DNA of 33,688 bases from positions 1-33,688 of the forward strand of contig JARGNO010000044.1 of the NCBI GenBank assembly GCA_029213165.1, in the 5' to 3' direction. Source of the DNA: Minwuia sp. (GTDB lineage Bacteria > Pseudomonadota > Alphaproteobacteria > Minwuiales > Minwuiaceae). The position numbers and the translations under genes were made by a program. The notes under the pieces are model-generated. The model was not told where the DNA came from. It saw only the letters and a program-made list of their open reading frames with translations, and made no database searches. Shown piece by piece: positions 17,536 to 26,612 of the stretch. Numbering within the stretch: the first letter of the stretch is position 1; every line of letters begins with the position of its first letter.

Positions 17536-18750
17536 ATGCAAGTCGATTTTCATCTGATCAAGCGCCTGCCCCCCTATGTCTTCAATGAGGTCAATCGCCT
17601 GAAGGCGGAGGCCCGTGCGGAGGGCCGGGACATCATCGACTTCGGCATGGGCAACCCCGACCAGCCGACGCCGGAGCATATCGTCGAGAAGCTGGTGGAG
17701 ACGGCACGCAACCCGAAGACCCATCGCTATTCCGCGTCGAAGGGCATTCCCGGTCTGCGCCGTGCAGTCTCCGCCTATTACGAACGACGGTTCGGGGTGT
17801 CGGTCGATCCGGAGACGGAGACCATCGTCACGCTGGGGTCGAAGGAAGGACTGGCGCATCTGGCGATGGCGATCACCACGCCGGGCGACGTGATTCTTTC
17901 CCCCAATCCGTCCTACCCGATCCACCCTTACGGCTTCATCATCGCCGGGGCCGTCATCCGCCATTTTCCCGTCGGACCAGGCCATGACTTCATGACCAGC
18001 CTGGAGCGGGCGATGAAGCATTGCATCCCTGCGCCCACCCTGCTGGTACTGAACTTCCCGTCGAACCCCACGGCCATGGTGGTCGATCTGGATTTCTACC
18101 GTGAAGTCGTCGATTTCGCCCGCAAGCGTGGCCTCTATATCCTCTCCGACCTGGCCTATTCGGAGATCTATTTCGACGGCAATCCACCGCCGTCGATCCT
18201 GCAGGTGCCGGGCGCGCGCGAACGCGCCGTTGAGTTCACGTCCCTCAGCAAGACCTATTCGATGCCGGGCTGGCGCATCGGTTTCGCCACCGGCAACCAG
18301 GAACTGATCGCTGCCCTGACACGCATCAAGTCCTACCTCGACTATGGTGCCTTCACGCCGATCCAGGTCGCCGCCGCCGCAGCCCTGAACGGGCCACAGG
18401 ATTGCGTCGACGAGATTCGCAGCGTCTACCAGTCACGCCGCGACGTGCTGATCAAGACCTTCGCGCAGTCGGGCTGGGATATCCCCTCGCCTGCCGCAAC
18501 CATGTTCGCCTGGGCACCGATCCCGGAACCCTTCCGCCATCTGGGCAGCATGGAATTCTCCAAGCTGCTGCTGCAGGAAGCGGATATCGCGGTCGCACCA
18601 GGTATCGGCTTCGGCGAGTATGGCGATGACCACGTTCGCATCGGGCTGGTGGAGAACGAGCAGCGTGTCCGACAGGCCGCCCGGAATCTGCGCCGCTTCC
18701 TCGGTCGCGACGAAAAGACGGTTGACGCCCCCCGCGACGCAGCCGAATAG
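17536..18750 (+). CDS. class I/II aminotransferase, AlaC-like
   Basis: A 404-residue fold-type I PLP aminotransferase. The PLP lysine is K239 in SLSKTYSMPGWRIGF. The cofactor-binding NFPSNPTA (N176) and D205 in SDLAYSE are also present, as is the substrate-carboxylate arginine in DHVRIGL. It most resembles the AlaC/YfdZ alanine (glutamate-pyruvate) aminotransferase group. It precedes homoserine dehydrogenase by 56 bp, so a role in the aspartate-family or alanine pool is likely. A GGAGG lies 12 nt before the ATG. The specific substrate pair is inferred. Confidence 0.9.
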   Translation: MQVDFHLIKRLPPYVFNEVNRLKAEARAEGRDIIDFGMGNPDQPTPEHIVEKLVETARNPKTHRYSASKGIPGLRRAVSAYYERRFGVSVDPETETIVTLGSKEGLAHLAMAITTPGDVILSPNPSYPIHPYGFIIAGAVIRHFPVGPGHDFMTSLERAMKHCIPAPTLLVLNFPSNPTAMVVDLDFYREVVDFARKRGLYILSDLAYSEIYFDGNPPPSILQVPGARERAVEFTSLSKTYSMPGWRIGFATGNQELIAALTRIKSYLDYGAFTPIQVAAAAALNGPQDCVDEIRSVYQSRRDVLIKTFAQSGWDIPSPAATMFAWAPIPEPFRHLGSMEFSKLLLQEADIAVAPGIGFGEYGDDHVRIGLVENEQRVRQAARNLRRFLGRDEKTVDAPRDAAE

Positions 18751-18806
18751 ACTGCCCGGCAGGTCGCCCGGTCGCGGGCGGCCCGAACGAGCGGGAGATT
18801 TCCATC

Positions 18807-20099
18807 GTGAGCGCGACCTTGCGGATCGGAGTGGCGGGCCTTGGCACCGTCGGGGCGTCATTGCTGCGACTGCTGGAACAGCACCGCACCACAATAGCCG
18901 CGCGCGCAGGGCGGACGCTGACCGTCACCGCCGTTTCGGCGCGTGACCGCAACCGTGATCGCGGCATCGACCTGTCCGGCATGGCATGGGTGGATGATCC
19001 GCGCGAACTGGCGACCATGGACGGCGTCGATGTGGTGGTCGAACTGATGGGCGGCGCCGATGGCCCCGCGCGCGAACTCGTCAGCCGCGCCCTGGCCAAT
19101 GGCCGCCCCGTGGTCACCGCCAACAAGGCGCTGCTGGCCGAGCATGGCAACGAACTGGCCGATCTGGCGGACCGGAACGGCACTGCACTGGGCTACGAAG
19201 CAGCCGTCGCAGGCGGCATTCCGATCATCAAGGCGCTGAAGGAAGGGCTGGCCGGGAACGACGTGAACCGCGTCTACGGCATCCTGAACGGCACCTGCAA
19301 CTTCATCCTGACGGAGATGCGCAGCACCGGACGCGACTTCGCCGATGTCCTGGCGGAGGCGCAGGCGCTCGGCTACGCAGAGGCCGATCCCACCTTCGAC
19401 GTGGAAGGCATCGACGCTGCGCACAAGCTGGCCCTGCTGTCGGCCATCGCCTTCGGTCGCCGGGTCGACTTTTCCCGTGTGGCGGTGGAGGGGATCAGCG
19501 GCATCTCCCCCGTCGACATTGCCTATGCCGACGAGTTCGGTTTCAGCCTGAAGCTTCTGGGTATCGCCGAGCGCAATGGTGACAGCGTGACCGAGCGGGT
19601 GCATCCGTTCCTGGTTGCGCTTGACGACCCGATCGCGAAGGTCGATGGCGTCAACACCGCGGTCATCGTGGAAGGTGATTTCGTCGGCCAGGTGGTTCTG
19701 GAAGGTCCGGGCGCGGGCGGTGGTGCCACCGCCTCTGCCGTGGCCGGTGACCTGGTGGACATTGCGGCCGGCCGGACCAGCCCGGTTTTCGGCATTCCGG
19801 CGAACGAGCTTTCGACGGAACCTGCCGGTCGCGGCAGCGAGGCCCATGGCCGGTTCTACATCCGCCTGAAGGTCGAGGACCGCCCCGGCGTGATCGCCGA
19901 CCTTGCCGCCGTGCTGCGCGACAATGCCATCAGCATCGAGTCGCTGCTGCAACGCGGTGAGCCGGAGGGCGGTACGGCACCGATCGTGCTGATCTGCCAT
20001 GATGCGCCCGAATCGCGGGTGCTCGCGGCACTTGAACAGATCGAAGGGCTGGACTGCATCTTGCAGAATCCGCATATGATCCGCATCAAGGACCTTTGA
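18807..20099 (+). CDS. hom: homoserine dehydrogenase
   Basis: A 430-residue monofunctional homoserine dehydrogenase. The NAD(P)-binding GLGTVGASLL lies near residue 10. The family signature GGIPIIKALKEGLAGNDV ... GILNGTCNFILTEM spans about 137-175, and a C-terminal ACT domain (about 350-425, RPGVIADLAAVLRDNAISIES) probably gives feedback control by threonine. It reduces aspartate semialdehyde to homoserine for threonine, methionine and isoleucine synthesis. The GTG start at 18807 is preceded by GGGAG. It lies between the aminotransferase and glpX, all on the plus strand. Confidence 0.97.
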   Translation: MSATLRIGVAGLGTVGASLLRLLEQHRTTIAARAGRTLTVTAVSARDRNRDRGIDLSGMAWVDDPRELATMDGVDVVVELMGGADGPARELVSRALANGRPVVTANKALLAEHGNELADLADRNGTALGYEAAVAGGIPIIKALKEGLAGNDVNRVYGILNGTCNFILTEMRSTGRDFADVLAEAQALGYAEADPTFDVEGIDAAHKLALLSAIAFGRRVDFSRVAVEGISGISPVDIAYADEFGFSLKLLGIAERNGDSVTERVHPFLVALDDPIAKVDGVNTAVIVEGDFVGQVVLEGPGAGGGATASAVAGDLVDIAAGRTSPVFGIPANELSTEPAGRGSEAHGRFYIRLKVEDRPGVIADLAAVLRDNAISIESLLQRGEPEGGTAPIVLICHDAPESRVLAALEQIEGLDCILQNPHMIRIKDL

Positions 20100-20152
20100 G
20101 GGTCCAGAACCGAAACTTTGGCATGTCGAAATGCCTGAAGGGATGAACGCAA

Positions 20153-21115
20153 ATGGCTGACAGGGCGAAACTTGACCGCAATCTGACGCTGGAAGCGGTC
20201 CGCGTGACAGAGGCCGGAGCCGTGGCCGCATGCAACTGGATCGGCATGGGCAACGAGAAGGCTGCCGACCAGGCTGCGGTGGACGCCATGCGCACCGCGC
20301 TGAACGGGCTGTCGATCCGGGGCACCGTGGTGATCGGCGAAGGCGAGCGTGACGAGGCTCCGATGCTGTTCATTGGTGAGGAAGTCGGGCTTGGCACCGG
20401 TCCGGAAGTCGATATCGCCCTCGACCCGCTGGAAGGAACCACCATCACCGCGAAGGCCGCCCCGGGCGCGCTGGCCGTGATGGCCCTGTCGGAAAAGGGC
20501 AAGCTGCTGAACTCGCCCGATGTCTACATGGACAAGATCGCAGTTGGCGGTGGACTGCCGGAAGGGGTCGTTGACCTTGACCGCTCCGTCGCGGAGAACC
20601 TGGGCAGCCTGGCGGAAGCCAAGGGCTGCGCCATCTCCGACCTGACCGTCTGCATCCTGGATCGCCCGCGACATGGCGAGATCATTCGCGAATCCCGCGC
20701 AGCCGGTGCCCGTATCCAGCTGATCCCGGACGGCGACGTGGCCGGCGTGATCGCGACCACCGATCCCGAGACCTCGGTCGACCTGTACATCGGGACGGGC
20801 GGCGCACCGGAGGGCGTGCTGGCCGCTGCGGCGCTGCGCTGCGTCGGGGGCCAGATGCAGGGCCGTCTGGTGTTCCGCAACAATGACGAGAAGGGCCGGG
20901 CGGAGCGGATCGGCATCACTGACCTGAACCGCAAGTACGGGCTGGAGGAACTGGCGGCGGGCGACGTGATCTTCACCGCGACCGGTGTCACCACCGGCGG
21001 CATGTTGCGTGGCGTGCGCCGTGCCAACGGCCAGATCATCACCGATTCCATCGTCATGCGCTCGCGCACCGGCACCATCCGCCGCATCGAGGGCCGTACC
21101 CGGATCGCGGGCTGA
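20153..21115 (+). CDS. glpX: class II fructose-1,6-bisphosphatase
   Basis: A 320-residue GlpX-type phosphatase. The metal- and phosphate-binding motifs GEGERDEAPM (about 62-71) and DIALDPLEGT (about 87-96) are intact. It hydrolyses fructose-1,6-bisphosphate in gluconeogenesis; some family members also act on sedoheptulose-1,7-bisphosphate. The ATG at 20153 follows a GAAGGGA element. It lies 53 bp after hom. Confidence 0.97.
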   Translation: MADRAKLDRNLTLEAVRVTEAGAVAACNWIGMGNEKAADQAAVDAMRTALNGLSIRGTVVIGEGERDEAPMLFIGEEVGLGTGPEVDIALDPLEGTTITAKAAPGALAVMALSEKGKLLNSPDVYMDKIAVGGGLPEGVVDLDRSVAENLGSLAEAKGCAISDLTVCILDRPRHGEIIRESRAAGARIQLIPDGDVAGVIATTDPETSVDLYIGTGGAPEGVLAAAALRCVGGQMQGRLVFRNNDEKGRAERIGITDLNRKYGLEELAAGDVIFTATGVTTGGMLRGVRRANGQIITDSIVMRSRTGTIRRIEGRTRIAG

Positions 21116-21161
21116 GAGTGAGGTCTGCCTGATGATGGCGCCGTTCCGGCCCACTCCCCCA

Positions 21162-21200
21162 CCCGGCCATCCATCCACGATGCCTGCGCGGGTGGCCGGG
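21162..21200 (+). terminator. hairpin between glpX and recJ
   Basis: A perfect inverted repeat CCCGGCCA (21162-21169) / TGGCCGGG (21193-21200) with a 23-nt loop lies in the 129-bp gap. There is no T-tract, so it may attenuate or stabilise the transcript rather than terminate it. Confidence 0.3.
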
Positions 21201-21244
21201 CGGGAGAGCGGACCGGAGCAGTCCTCGGGCAACGGGATGAACCC

Positions 21245-23035
21245 TTGAAACCGGCTGATCCGTCACCCGCCTTTCTGGGCGTCAGCCAGTCCGCAACCGG
21301 TCGGCGCTGGATCGCCTCCAACAGCGCATCACAGGAACGCCTGGCGCAGGCCATGGCGCAGAAGCTGGGCCTGCCGGAAATCGTGGCAGGACTGCTGGTC
21401 AGTCGTGGTGTCACACCCGATGAGGCATCTGGCTATCTGGAGCCCCGTCTGAAGGACCTGCTGCCGGACCCGTCATGCTTTGCCGACATGGACCGGACCG
21501 CGGAACTGGTCGCCGCCTGTGTGCAGCAGAACCGGCCCATTGCCATCTTCGGCGACTACGATGTGGACGGTGCCACCTCCTCCGCCCTGCTGTATCGCTT
21601 CCTTCAGGCGGTGGGTGGAACGGCGCGCTACTACATTCCCGACAGGATGACAGAAGGCTACGGCCCGAACATCGCCGCGCTGCGCAAGCTGCATGCGGAG
21701 GGGGCGGCGCTGGTGCTGACCGTGGACTGCGGCATTGCCGCCTTCGACGTTCTGGAACAGGCCGCTGAAGAGGGCATTCGCGTGGCGGTCATCGACCACC
21801 ACCTGGCGGAGAGCCGTCTGCCCAGGGCCGCGACCATCGTCAACCCGAACCGGACAGATTGCGCCAGCGGTCATGGTTATCTCGCCGCGGTCGGTGTCGC
21901 CTTCATGCTGGCCATCGCCGTGAACCGCGACCTGCGCGCCGCCGGATGGTTCGCGGACCGCAAGGCCCCAGACCTGATGGGCCTGCTGGACATCGTCGCG
22001 CTCGGCACGGTCTGCGATGTGGTTCCACTGGTCGGGCTGAACCGGGCGCTGGTGGCGCAGGGGCTGAAGGTCATGGCGCGTCGGCAGGGTCTCGGCCTGA
22101 CGACCCTTTCGGATGTGGCGCGCGTCAATGGTCCGCCCGGCACCTATCACGCCGGTTTCCTGCTCGGCCCTCGGGTCAACGCGGGCGGGCGCGTCGGCAA
22201 GGCCGACCTGGGCACACGGCTGCTGACCACCGAGGACCGCGAGGAAGCGGTCGGCATCGCCATGGAACTCGACCGCCTGAATAACGAGCGAAAGCGCATC
22301 GAGGCCAATGTGCTGGAGGAAGCCCTGGCCGGCGTGGAGGGACAGGACAATCGGGCCGTCACCATCGTTGCGGCGGAGGGCTGGCACCCGGGTGTCATCG
22401 GCATCGTGGCGAGCCGCCTGAAGGATCGCACGGGGCGTCCGAGCCTGGTGATTGCGCTGGACGGCAAACAGGGCAAGGGCTCCGGCCGGTCGATCCGGGG
22501 CGTTGACCTGGGCGCGGCTGTCACGGCGGCACGGCAGGCGGGTCTGCTGATCAATGGCGGTGGCCACGCGATGGCGGCGGGGATCACCATTGCCAGCGAC
22601 CGGCTGGAGGCCTTCAGCGACTTTCTGGAAGAACGCCTGGCAAGCCCTGTCGCACAGGCCCGCGCCGGATCCGGGCTGAAGATCGACGGATCGGTCGCGG
22701 TCCAGGGCATCAGCATCGAACTGGCTGAGACCATGCAGCGGGCCGGTCCCTTCGGTGCGGGCAATCCCGAACCGCGCATCGTTGTCACCGACGCGAAACT
22801 GGTGAAGGCCGATGTGGTGGGGGAGAACCATGTGCGTGTCGTGCTTGCCGGACGGACCGGCGGCCGCGCCACGGGCATCGCCTTCCGCGCCACCGACGGT
22901 CCTCTCGGCGGCGCGCTGCTGGGGAATGCCCGCAAGGGGGGCAGCATGCACCTGGCCGGACACCTGCGTGTCGATCACTGGCAGGGCGCGGCGCGGGCAC
23001 AGTTCATCATCGAGGACGCGGCACCTGTCACCTGA
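21245..23035 (+). CDS. recJ: single-stranded-DNA exonuclease RecJ
   Basis: A 596-residue 5'-3' ssDNA exonuclease used in recombination and mismatch repair. DHH-family motifs are intact: GDYDVDG (103-109), DCGI (161-164) and DHH (184-186). The DHHA1 domain carries GGGHAMAAG in the second half, followed by an OB-like C-terminal domain. I chose the TTG at 21245 because homologues begin close to SPAFLGV...TGRRW. The in-frame stretch upstream has no ATG or GTG back to a stop at 21119. It converges on the TauE-like gene with an 18-bp gap. Confidence 0.95.
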   Translation: MKPADPSPAFLGVSQSATGRRWIASNSASQERLAQAMAQKLGLPEIVAGLLVSRGVTPDEASGYLEPRLKDLLPDPSCFADMDRTAELVAACVQQNRPIAIFGDYDVDGATSSALLYRFLQAVGGTARYYIPDRMTEGYGPNIAALRKLHAEGAALVLTVDCGIAAFDVLEQAAEEGIRVAVIDHHLAESRLPRAATIVNPNRTDCASGHGYLAAVGVAFMLAIAVNRDLRAAGWFADRKAPDLMGLLDIVALGTVCDVVPLVGLNRALVAQGLKVMARRQGLGLTTLSDVARVNGPPGTYHAGFLLGPRVNAGGRVGKADLGTRLLTTEDREEAVGIAMELDRLNNERKRIEANVLEEALAGVEGQDNRAVTIVAAEGWHPGVIGIVASRLKDRTGRPSLVIALDGKQGKGSGRSIRGVDLGAAVTAARQAGLLINGGGHAMAAGITIASDRLEAFSDFLEERLASPVAQARAGSGLKIDGSVAVQGISIELAETMQRAGPFGAGNPEPRIVVTDAKLVKADVVGENHVRVVLAGRTGGRATGIAFRATDGPLGGALLGNARKGGSMHLAGHLRVDHWQGAARAQFIIEDAAPVT

Positions 23036-23053
23036 TGTTACGGCAGCCGTCCG

Positions 23054-23824
23054 TCACCCCAGCCAGCCACCAACGCCATCGAACAGCAGCTTCAGCCCGA
23101 CAATGAAGACGAAGCCGTAGCACAGGGCGTAGAACGGCTTCTCCGGCACCTTGTCGTGCAGCCAGATCCCGGCGCGCATGGCGATGGGGCAGACGGGGGC
23201 CAGAACCAGCGCGGTCAGCAGGTTTGTCTGGTTCAGCAGGCCCAGCCAGGCATAGGGGACCAGCTTGGCGTAGTTTACTGCCATGAAGAAGATCACCGTG
23301 GTGCCGACGAACACGGTCTTGTCCAGGCGCAACGGCAGCAGATAAACCTGCAACGGCGGGCCGCCGGCATGTCCGACGAAGCTGGTGAAGCCAGAGACAG
23401 CCGCCCAGAAGGCACCGCTGATGCGGTTCTCAGGCTTCGGTGCGGCGACAGTTCCCCTGCCCCGCCATTGCCTGCGCCAGTGATCCAGCGAGAACAGGAC
23501 CGCAATGGTCCCGACCATGACGCGGATCATGTGCTCATCCACCAGGTCCGCCGTCAGGGCGGCAATGCCGATGCCCAGCAGCGCCCCCGGCGCCAGATAG
23601 AACATCATCCGACGGCTCCAGGACCGGCGATAGCTCCAGACACCGAACAGGTCCATCAGGCAGAGCAGCGGCAGCATGATGCCAATGGCGGTCAGGGGCG
23701 GCACCACAAGCGAAATGGCCGGGGCGGCGACGATGCCGATCCCGGATCCGAATCCACCCTTGGAGATGCCGACCAGCATCAGCGCCGGGATCGCCACCGC
23801 ATAGAAGACGGGATCGGTGATCAT
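23054..23824 (-). CDS. TauE/SafE-family permease
   Basis: A 256-residue membrane protein with about seven or eight hydrophobic helices. The two halves carry the duplicated family motif, GISKGGFGSG near the N-terminus and GFTSFVGHAGGPPL in the middle. Members export sulfite, sulfoacetate or related anions, but many have no known substrate. The ATG at 23824 lies 37 bp after the crotonase stop, so the two may be co-transcribed. The nearby ComD/ComE-like decarboxylase makes a sulfonate connection conceivable. Confidence 0.9.
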   Translation of the reverse strand: MITDPVFYAVAIPALMLVGISKGGFGSGIGIVAAPAISLVVPPLTAIGIMLPLLCLMDLFGVWSYRRSWSRRMMFYLAPGALLGIGIAALTADLVDEHMIRVMVGTIAVLFSLDHWRRQWRGRGTVAAPKPENRISGAFWAAVSGFTSFVGHAGGPPLQVYLLPLRLDKTVFVGTTVIFFMAVNYAKLVPYAWLGLLNQTNLLTALVLAPVCPIAMRAGIWLHDKVPEKPFYALCYGFVFIVGLKLLFDGVGGWLG

Positions 23825-23861
23825 GGGGCCGCCGTTCCGGGCCGGATCAGGTGCAGGCGGG

Positions 23862-24707
23862 TCAGTTGCTGCCCGGCCCCAGCGGTTCACCGGAGTCGCG
23901 CTTGCGCACCGCCTCCTGAAAACCCACCCGCTCGCTCAGTTCCTTGAACCAGAGACCTTCCGGGCTGTGGCGGGTGATGCCGTCGAACAATGTCGCGACC
24001 ATCTGGGTGTTCTGCATGCCCTGCGCATCGATGGCCTGATTGATCATCAGTTTCTGCATCATCAGCTGGTTCTTCGGCACGCCGGACATGCGCGCCGCCA
24101 GCGCCGCAACGCGTTCATCCAGTTGGTCCGCCGGAACCGACTCCAGCGCCAGCCCGATGCGCACGGCCTCCTGCCCGTCGATCAGGTCGCCGGTGAACAG
24201 CATCCGCTTGGCCTGCTGCGCGCCGAGGCGATGCACCCACATGCCGGTGGAGGGGCAGCCCCAGACCCGCGTCGGCGGATAGCCGATCTTGGCATCGTCG
24301 GCCATGACGATCAGGTCACAGCAGAGCGCAATGTCGCTGCCACCGGCGACGGCAAAGCCATGCACCTTGGCTATCGTCGGCTTGTAACAGCGCCAGAGCG
24401 TGGTGAAGGCATCGGTGTTCGCCTTCATCAGGCGATAGTCGATCATCGGGTCCCAGGGCATGGACTGGGTGTAGACATTCTCCCTGTCACCCTCCGCATA
24501 TTCCTTCAGGTCGTAACCGGCGCAGAACGCACGGCCTGCCCCCTGCAGCACGATCGCATGCACATCGTCATCGTCATCGGCGCGGCGCACCGCCTCCGCC
24601 AGTTCCCGCGGCAGGTCATCGTTGATCGCATTCATCCGCTCGGGCCGGTTGAGGGTGATGGTGGCCACGCGTTCGCTCACTGAATAGAGAATCGTCTTCC
24701 AGCTCAT
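23862..24707 (-). CDS. crotonase-fold protein with altered catalytic positions
   Basis: A 281-residue enoyl-CoA hydratase/isomerase family protein. The oxyanion-hole motifs AFCAGYD (60-66) and FAVAGGSDIALCCD (118-131) are present. At the two catalytic glutamate positions it has D125 and P145 (GGSD and YPP) instead of Glu/Glu. A classical hydratase mechanism is therefore unlikely; hydrolase, decarboxylase, isomerase or lyase activity on a CoA thioester is more plausible. The C-terminus is longer than in the crotonase at 2035-2808. I chose the ATG at 24707 with GGGGAG upstream. It sits between the MFS and TauE-like genes on the same strand. Confidence 0.88.
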   Translation of the reverse strand: MSWKTILYSVSERVATITLNRPERMNAINDDLPRELAEAVRRADDDDDVHAIVLQGAGRAFCAGYDLKEYAEGDRENVYTQSMPWDPMIDYRLMKANTDAFTTLWRCYKPTIAKVHGFAVAGGSDIALCCDLIVMADDAKIGYPPTRVWGCPSTGMWVHRLGAQQAKRMLFTGDLIDGQEAVRIGLALESVPADQLDERVAALAARMSGVPKNQLMMQKLMINQAIDAQGMQNTQMVATLFDGITRHSPEGLWFKELSERVGFQEAVRKRDSGEPLGPGSN

Positions 24708-24723
24708 ACCCGTTTCTCCCCGG

Positions 24724-25989
24724 TCATCCCTGCATTGTACCAAAGCGTCGCGCCCGCCACTTCGCCGGTGACGGCATTGCCAGAATGCAAAGGGCACCGA
24801 CACCGCACAACCCGGCACCGATCAGGATCGGCAGGTCATAGCTCTGCGCGGCGTCATACATGTAACCCGCGACGGGGTTGCCGATCAGTGCACCGAACGC
24901 GACGGAGGAATAGACGAATCCCAGGATACCGCCTGCATGGCCCACACCGTAGTAATCGGCTAGCAATGCCGGCGCGAGCGCGACAAACCCGCCGTAGAGG
25001 GTGCCGAAGACAACCCCGAAGACAAGCAGCATCCAGAGCGCGACGGACAGGTACCAGAACACGAAGATCGCGGCGAGACCGATGTAGAGCCCCAGCACCA
25101 CCGGTTTCCGCCCGAACCGCTCGGCGATGGGACCCAGGATCATGCGGCCCAGGATGGAACCTATACCTACCGAGCTGACGACCCAGATCCCTTCCTGCGC
25201 CGTCATTCCAAGGTCCTGGGCAAAGGGTTTCAGATGCACGAATGGCATGAACAGGCCGATGGAGACCAGCAGGGAACCGAAATAGACCAGCCAGATCGGC
25301 AGGGTCCGGCGTGCCGCCTGTACATCCATCGATTCGGCGGCATCCGCGCTTGCGGGCGCAGTGGCGGCACCATCGGGAAAGAGACCGCGCCTGGCAGGCG
25401 AGTTCTCCAGCAGCAGGCCGCTGACGGCACCAAGCACCAGCACGACCCCCGCCAGCACCAGATAGGTCTGTCGCCAGTCGAGCAGCGTGATCAGTTCATG
25501 TGCCGCCATCGGGGCAACGAAGGTCCCGACACCGATTCCCGTGATGGCAAGGCCGGAGGCCGTGGCACGGCGGCGTGCGAACCAGCGCTGTACCGCGCCG
25601 ACAGCCGGCACATACATGCAGCCGACACCAACGCCGACACCCAGCCCGTAGCCCCAGTAGACCTGTTCGATCCTGGTGGCCGTGGCCGCGAAGTAGAGGC
25701 CCAGCGCCGCCACGATGGCACCGAAGACCACCACCTGTTTCGGACCCAGCCTGTCCCCGGCGGGACCGGAGAAGGCCCCGAGAAAGAAATAGAGGAACCC
25801 GGCAATGCCGAAGACGAAGGAGGTATCGCCCCGCGTCGCCCCGAATTCGTTCTGCAGCGGTGTGAAGAAGGCGGGAAAGCTGTAGGCCGCGCCGAAGCTG
25901 ACGAACAGGATGGTGAAGGCGGCCCAGACGATCACCCAGCCATAGAACATGCCGCCCCCGGCGTTTTCGCCTGCGTCGTCGTCAGTCAA
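24724..25989 (-). CDS. MFS transporter, monocarboxylate/oxalate-antiporter-like
   Basis: A 421-residue major facilitator with about 12 hydrophobic helices and a central loop near residues 190-225. The N-terminal MFYGWVIVWAAFTILFVSFG and GPAGDRLGPK motifs resemble OFA/monocarboxylate-type carriers, which import small organic acids. The likely start is the TTG at 25989, with GGAGGGA upstream. ATG at 25950 and a longer frame to 26046 are alternatives. It is transcribed away from the ComD-like gene across a 101-bp gap containing a dyad, and is followed at 16 bp by the crotonase-fold gene. The substrate is unknown. Confidence 0.88.
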   Translation of the reverse strand: MTDDDAGENAGGGMFYGWVIVWAAFTILFVSFGAAYSFPAFFTPLQNEFGATRGDTSFVFGIAGFLYFFLGAFSGPAGDRLGPKQVVVFGAIVAALGLYFAATATRIEQVYWGYGLGVGVGVGCMYVPAVGAVQRWFARRRATASGLAITGIGVGTFVAPMAAHELITLLDWRQTYLVLAGVVLVLGAVSGLLLENSPARRGLFPDGAATAPASADAAESMDVQAARRTLPIWLVYFGSLLVSIGLFMPFVHLKPFAQDLGMTAQEGIWVVSSVGIGSILGRMILGPIAERFGRKPVVLGLYIGLAAIFVFWYLSVALWMLLVFGVVFGTLYGGFVALAPALLADYYGVGHAGGILGFVYSSVAFGALIGNPVAGYMYDAAQSYDLPILIGAGLCGVGALCILAMPSPAKWRARRFGTMQG

Positions 25990-26047
25990 TTTCTGTCCCT
26001 CCCCCGGATCGGGCGACAGTTTGTGTGGACGGCTGGCAGAGCGCAAC

Positions 26048-26053
26048 TATCAT
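26048..26053 (+). promoter_or_regulatory. possible -10 box for the ComD-like gene
   Basis: TATCAT matches the -10 consensus at five of six positions and lies four bases upstream of the dyad at 26057-26074. No good -35 box is at the right distance, so an activator may be needed, or the call may be wrong. Confidence 0.3.
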
Positions 26054-26056
26054 CGG

Positions 26057-26074
26057 GGTCATGCAGGTATGACC
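26057..26074. promoter_or_regulatory. dyad operator candidate in the MFS/ComD divergent gap
   Basis: A perfect inverted repeat GGTCAT-N6-ATGACC lies 17 bp upstream of the ComD-like ATG, between two divergent genes. The spacing (half-site centres about 12 bp apart) suits a dimeric regulator. The position near the expected transcript start would fit repression. Confidence 0.5.
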
Positions 26075-26090
26075 GTGGGGAGGGAACCGC

Positions 26091-26603
26091 ATGTCCGATT
26101 GGCCGGATCAGATATTCGAGGCATTGCAGGGCGCGGACGTGCGCCAGATCGCCTATGTCCCGGACGCCGGACACAAGCGGCTGATCGAGCGCGCGCGGGC
26201 GGAAAAGGACATCCATGCCGTCTCCCTGACGACGGAGGCGGAGGGACCGGCGGTGCTTGCCGGTGCCTGGCTGGGCGGACAGCGCGGCGCGCTGCTGATG
26301 CAGTCAAGCGGCGTCGGCAACTGCCCGAACATGCTCGCGACCACCCAGACCTGCCGCTTTCCGCTGCTGATGCTCGTGACGATGCGCGGGGAGTTCGGAG
26401 AATTCAATCCCTGGCAATTGTCGATGGGTCAGGCCGCCGGACCGATGCTGGAGATGATGGGCACGCGCACGTTCCGTCTGGACGATGCGGCCGATGCGGG
26501 GCCGATGACCGCCGCCGCCGCCGCCATGGCGTTCGAGGGGCAGATGGCGGTCGCCGTGCTGATCGCGCAGCGGCTGATCGGAACCAAGAATTTCGGGAAA
26601 TAG
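26091..26603 (+). CDS. ThDP-dependent decarboxylase PYR-domain subunit (ComD-like)
   Basis: A 170-residue protein containing only the PYR domain of a thiamine-diphosphate enzyme. TTEAEGPAVLAGAWLGG carries the ThDP-activating glutamate (E49 by spacing to other ThDP enzymes). MQSSGVGNCPN and VTMRGEFGEFNPWQ match the alpha subunit of sulfopyruvate decarboxylase (ComD) and the N-terminal half of phosphonopyruvate decarboxylase. It needs a PP-domain partner, which lies 1.5 kb downstream (28143-28748). The ATG at 26091 follows GGAGGGA. Decarboxylation of a 2-keto acid is predicted; the substrate is unknown. Confidence 0.87.
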   Translation: MSDWPDQIFEALQGADVRQIAYVPDAGHKRLIERARAEKDIHAVSLTTEAEGPAVLAGAWLGGQRGALLMQSSGVGNCPNMLATTQTCRFPLLMLVTMRGEFGEFNPWQLSMGQAAGPMLEMMGTRTFRLDDAADAGPMTAAAAAMAFEGQMAVAVLIAQRLIGTKNFGK

Positions 26604-26612
26604 CCTCCCCCT

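Noticed and set aside
21119-21244. Upstream extension of recJ
   Set aside because: The frame is open but contains no ATG or GTG; homologues start near SPAFLGV, so the TTG at 21245 is preferred.
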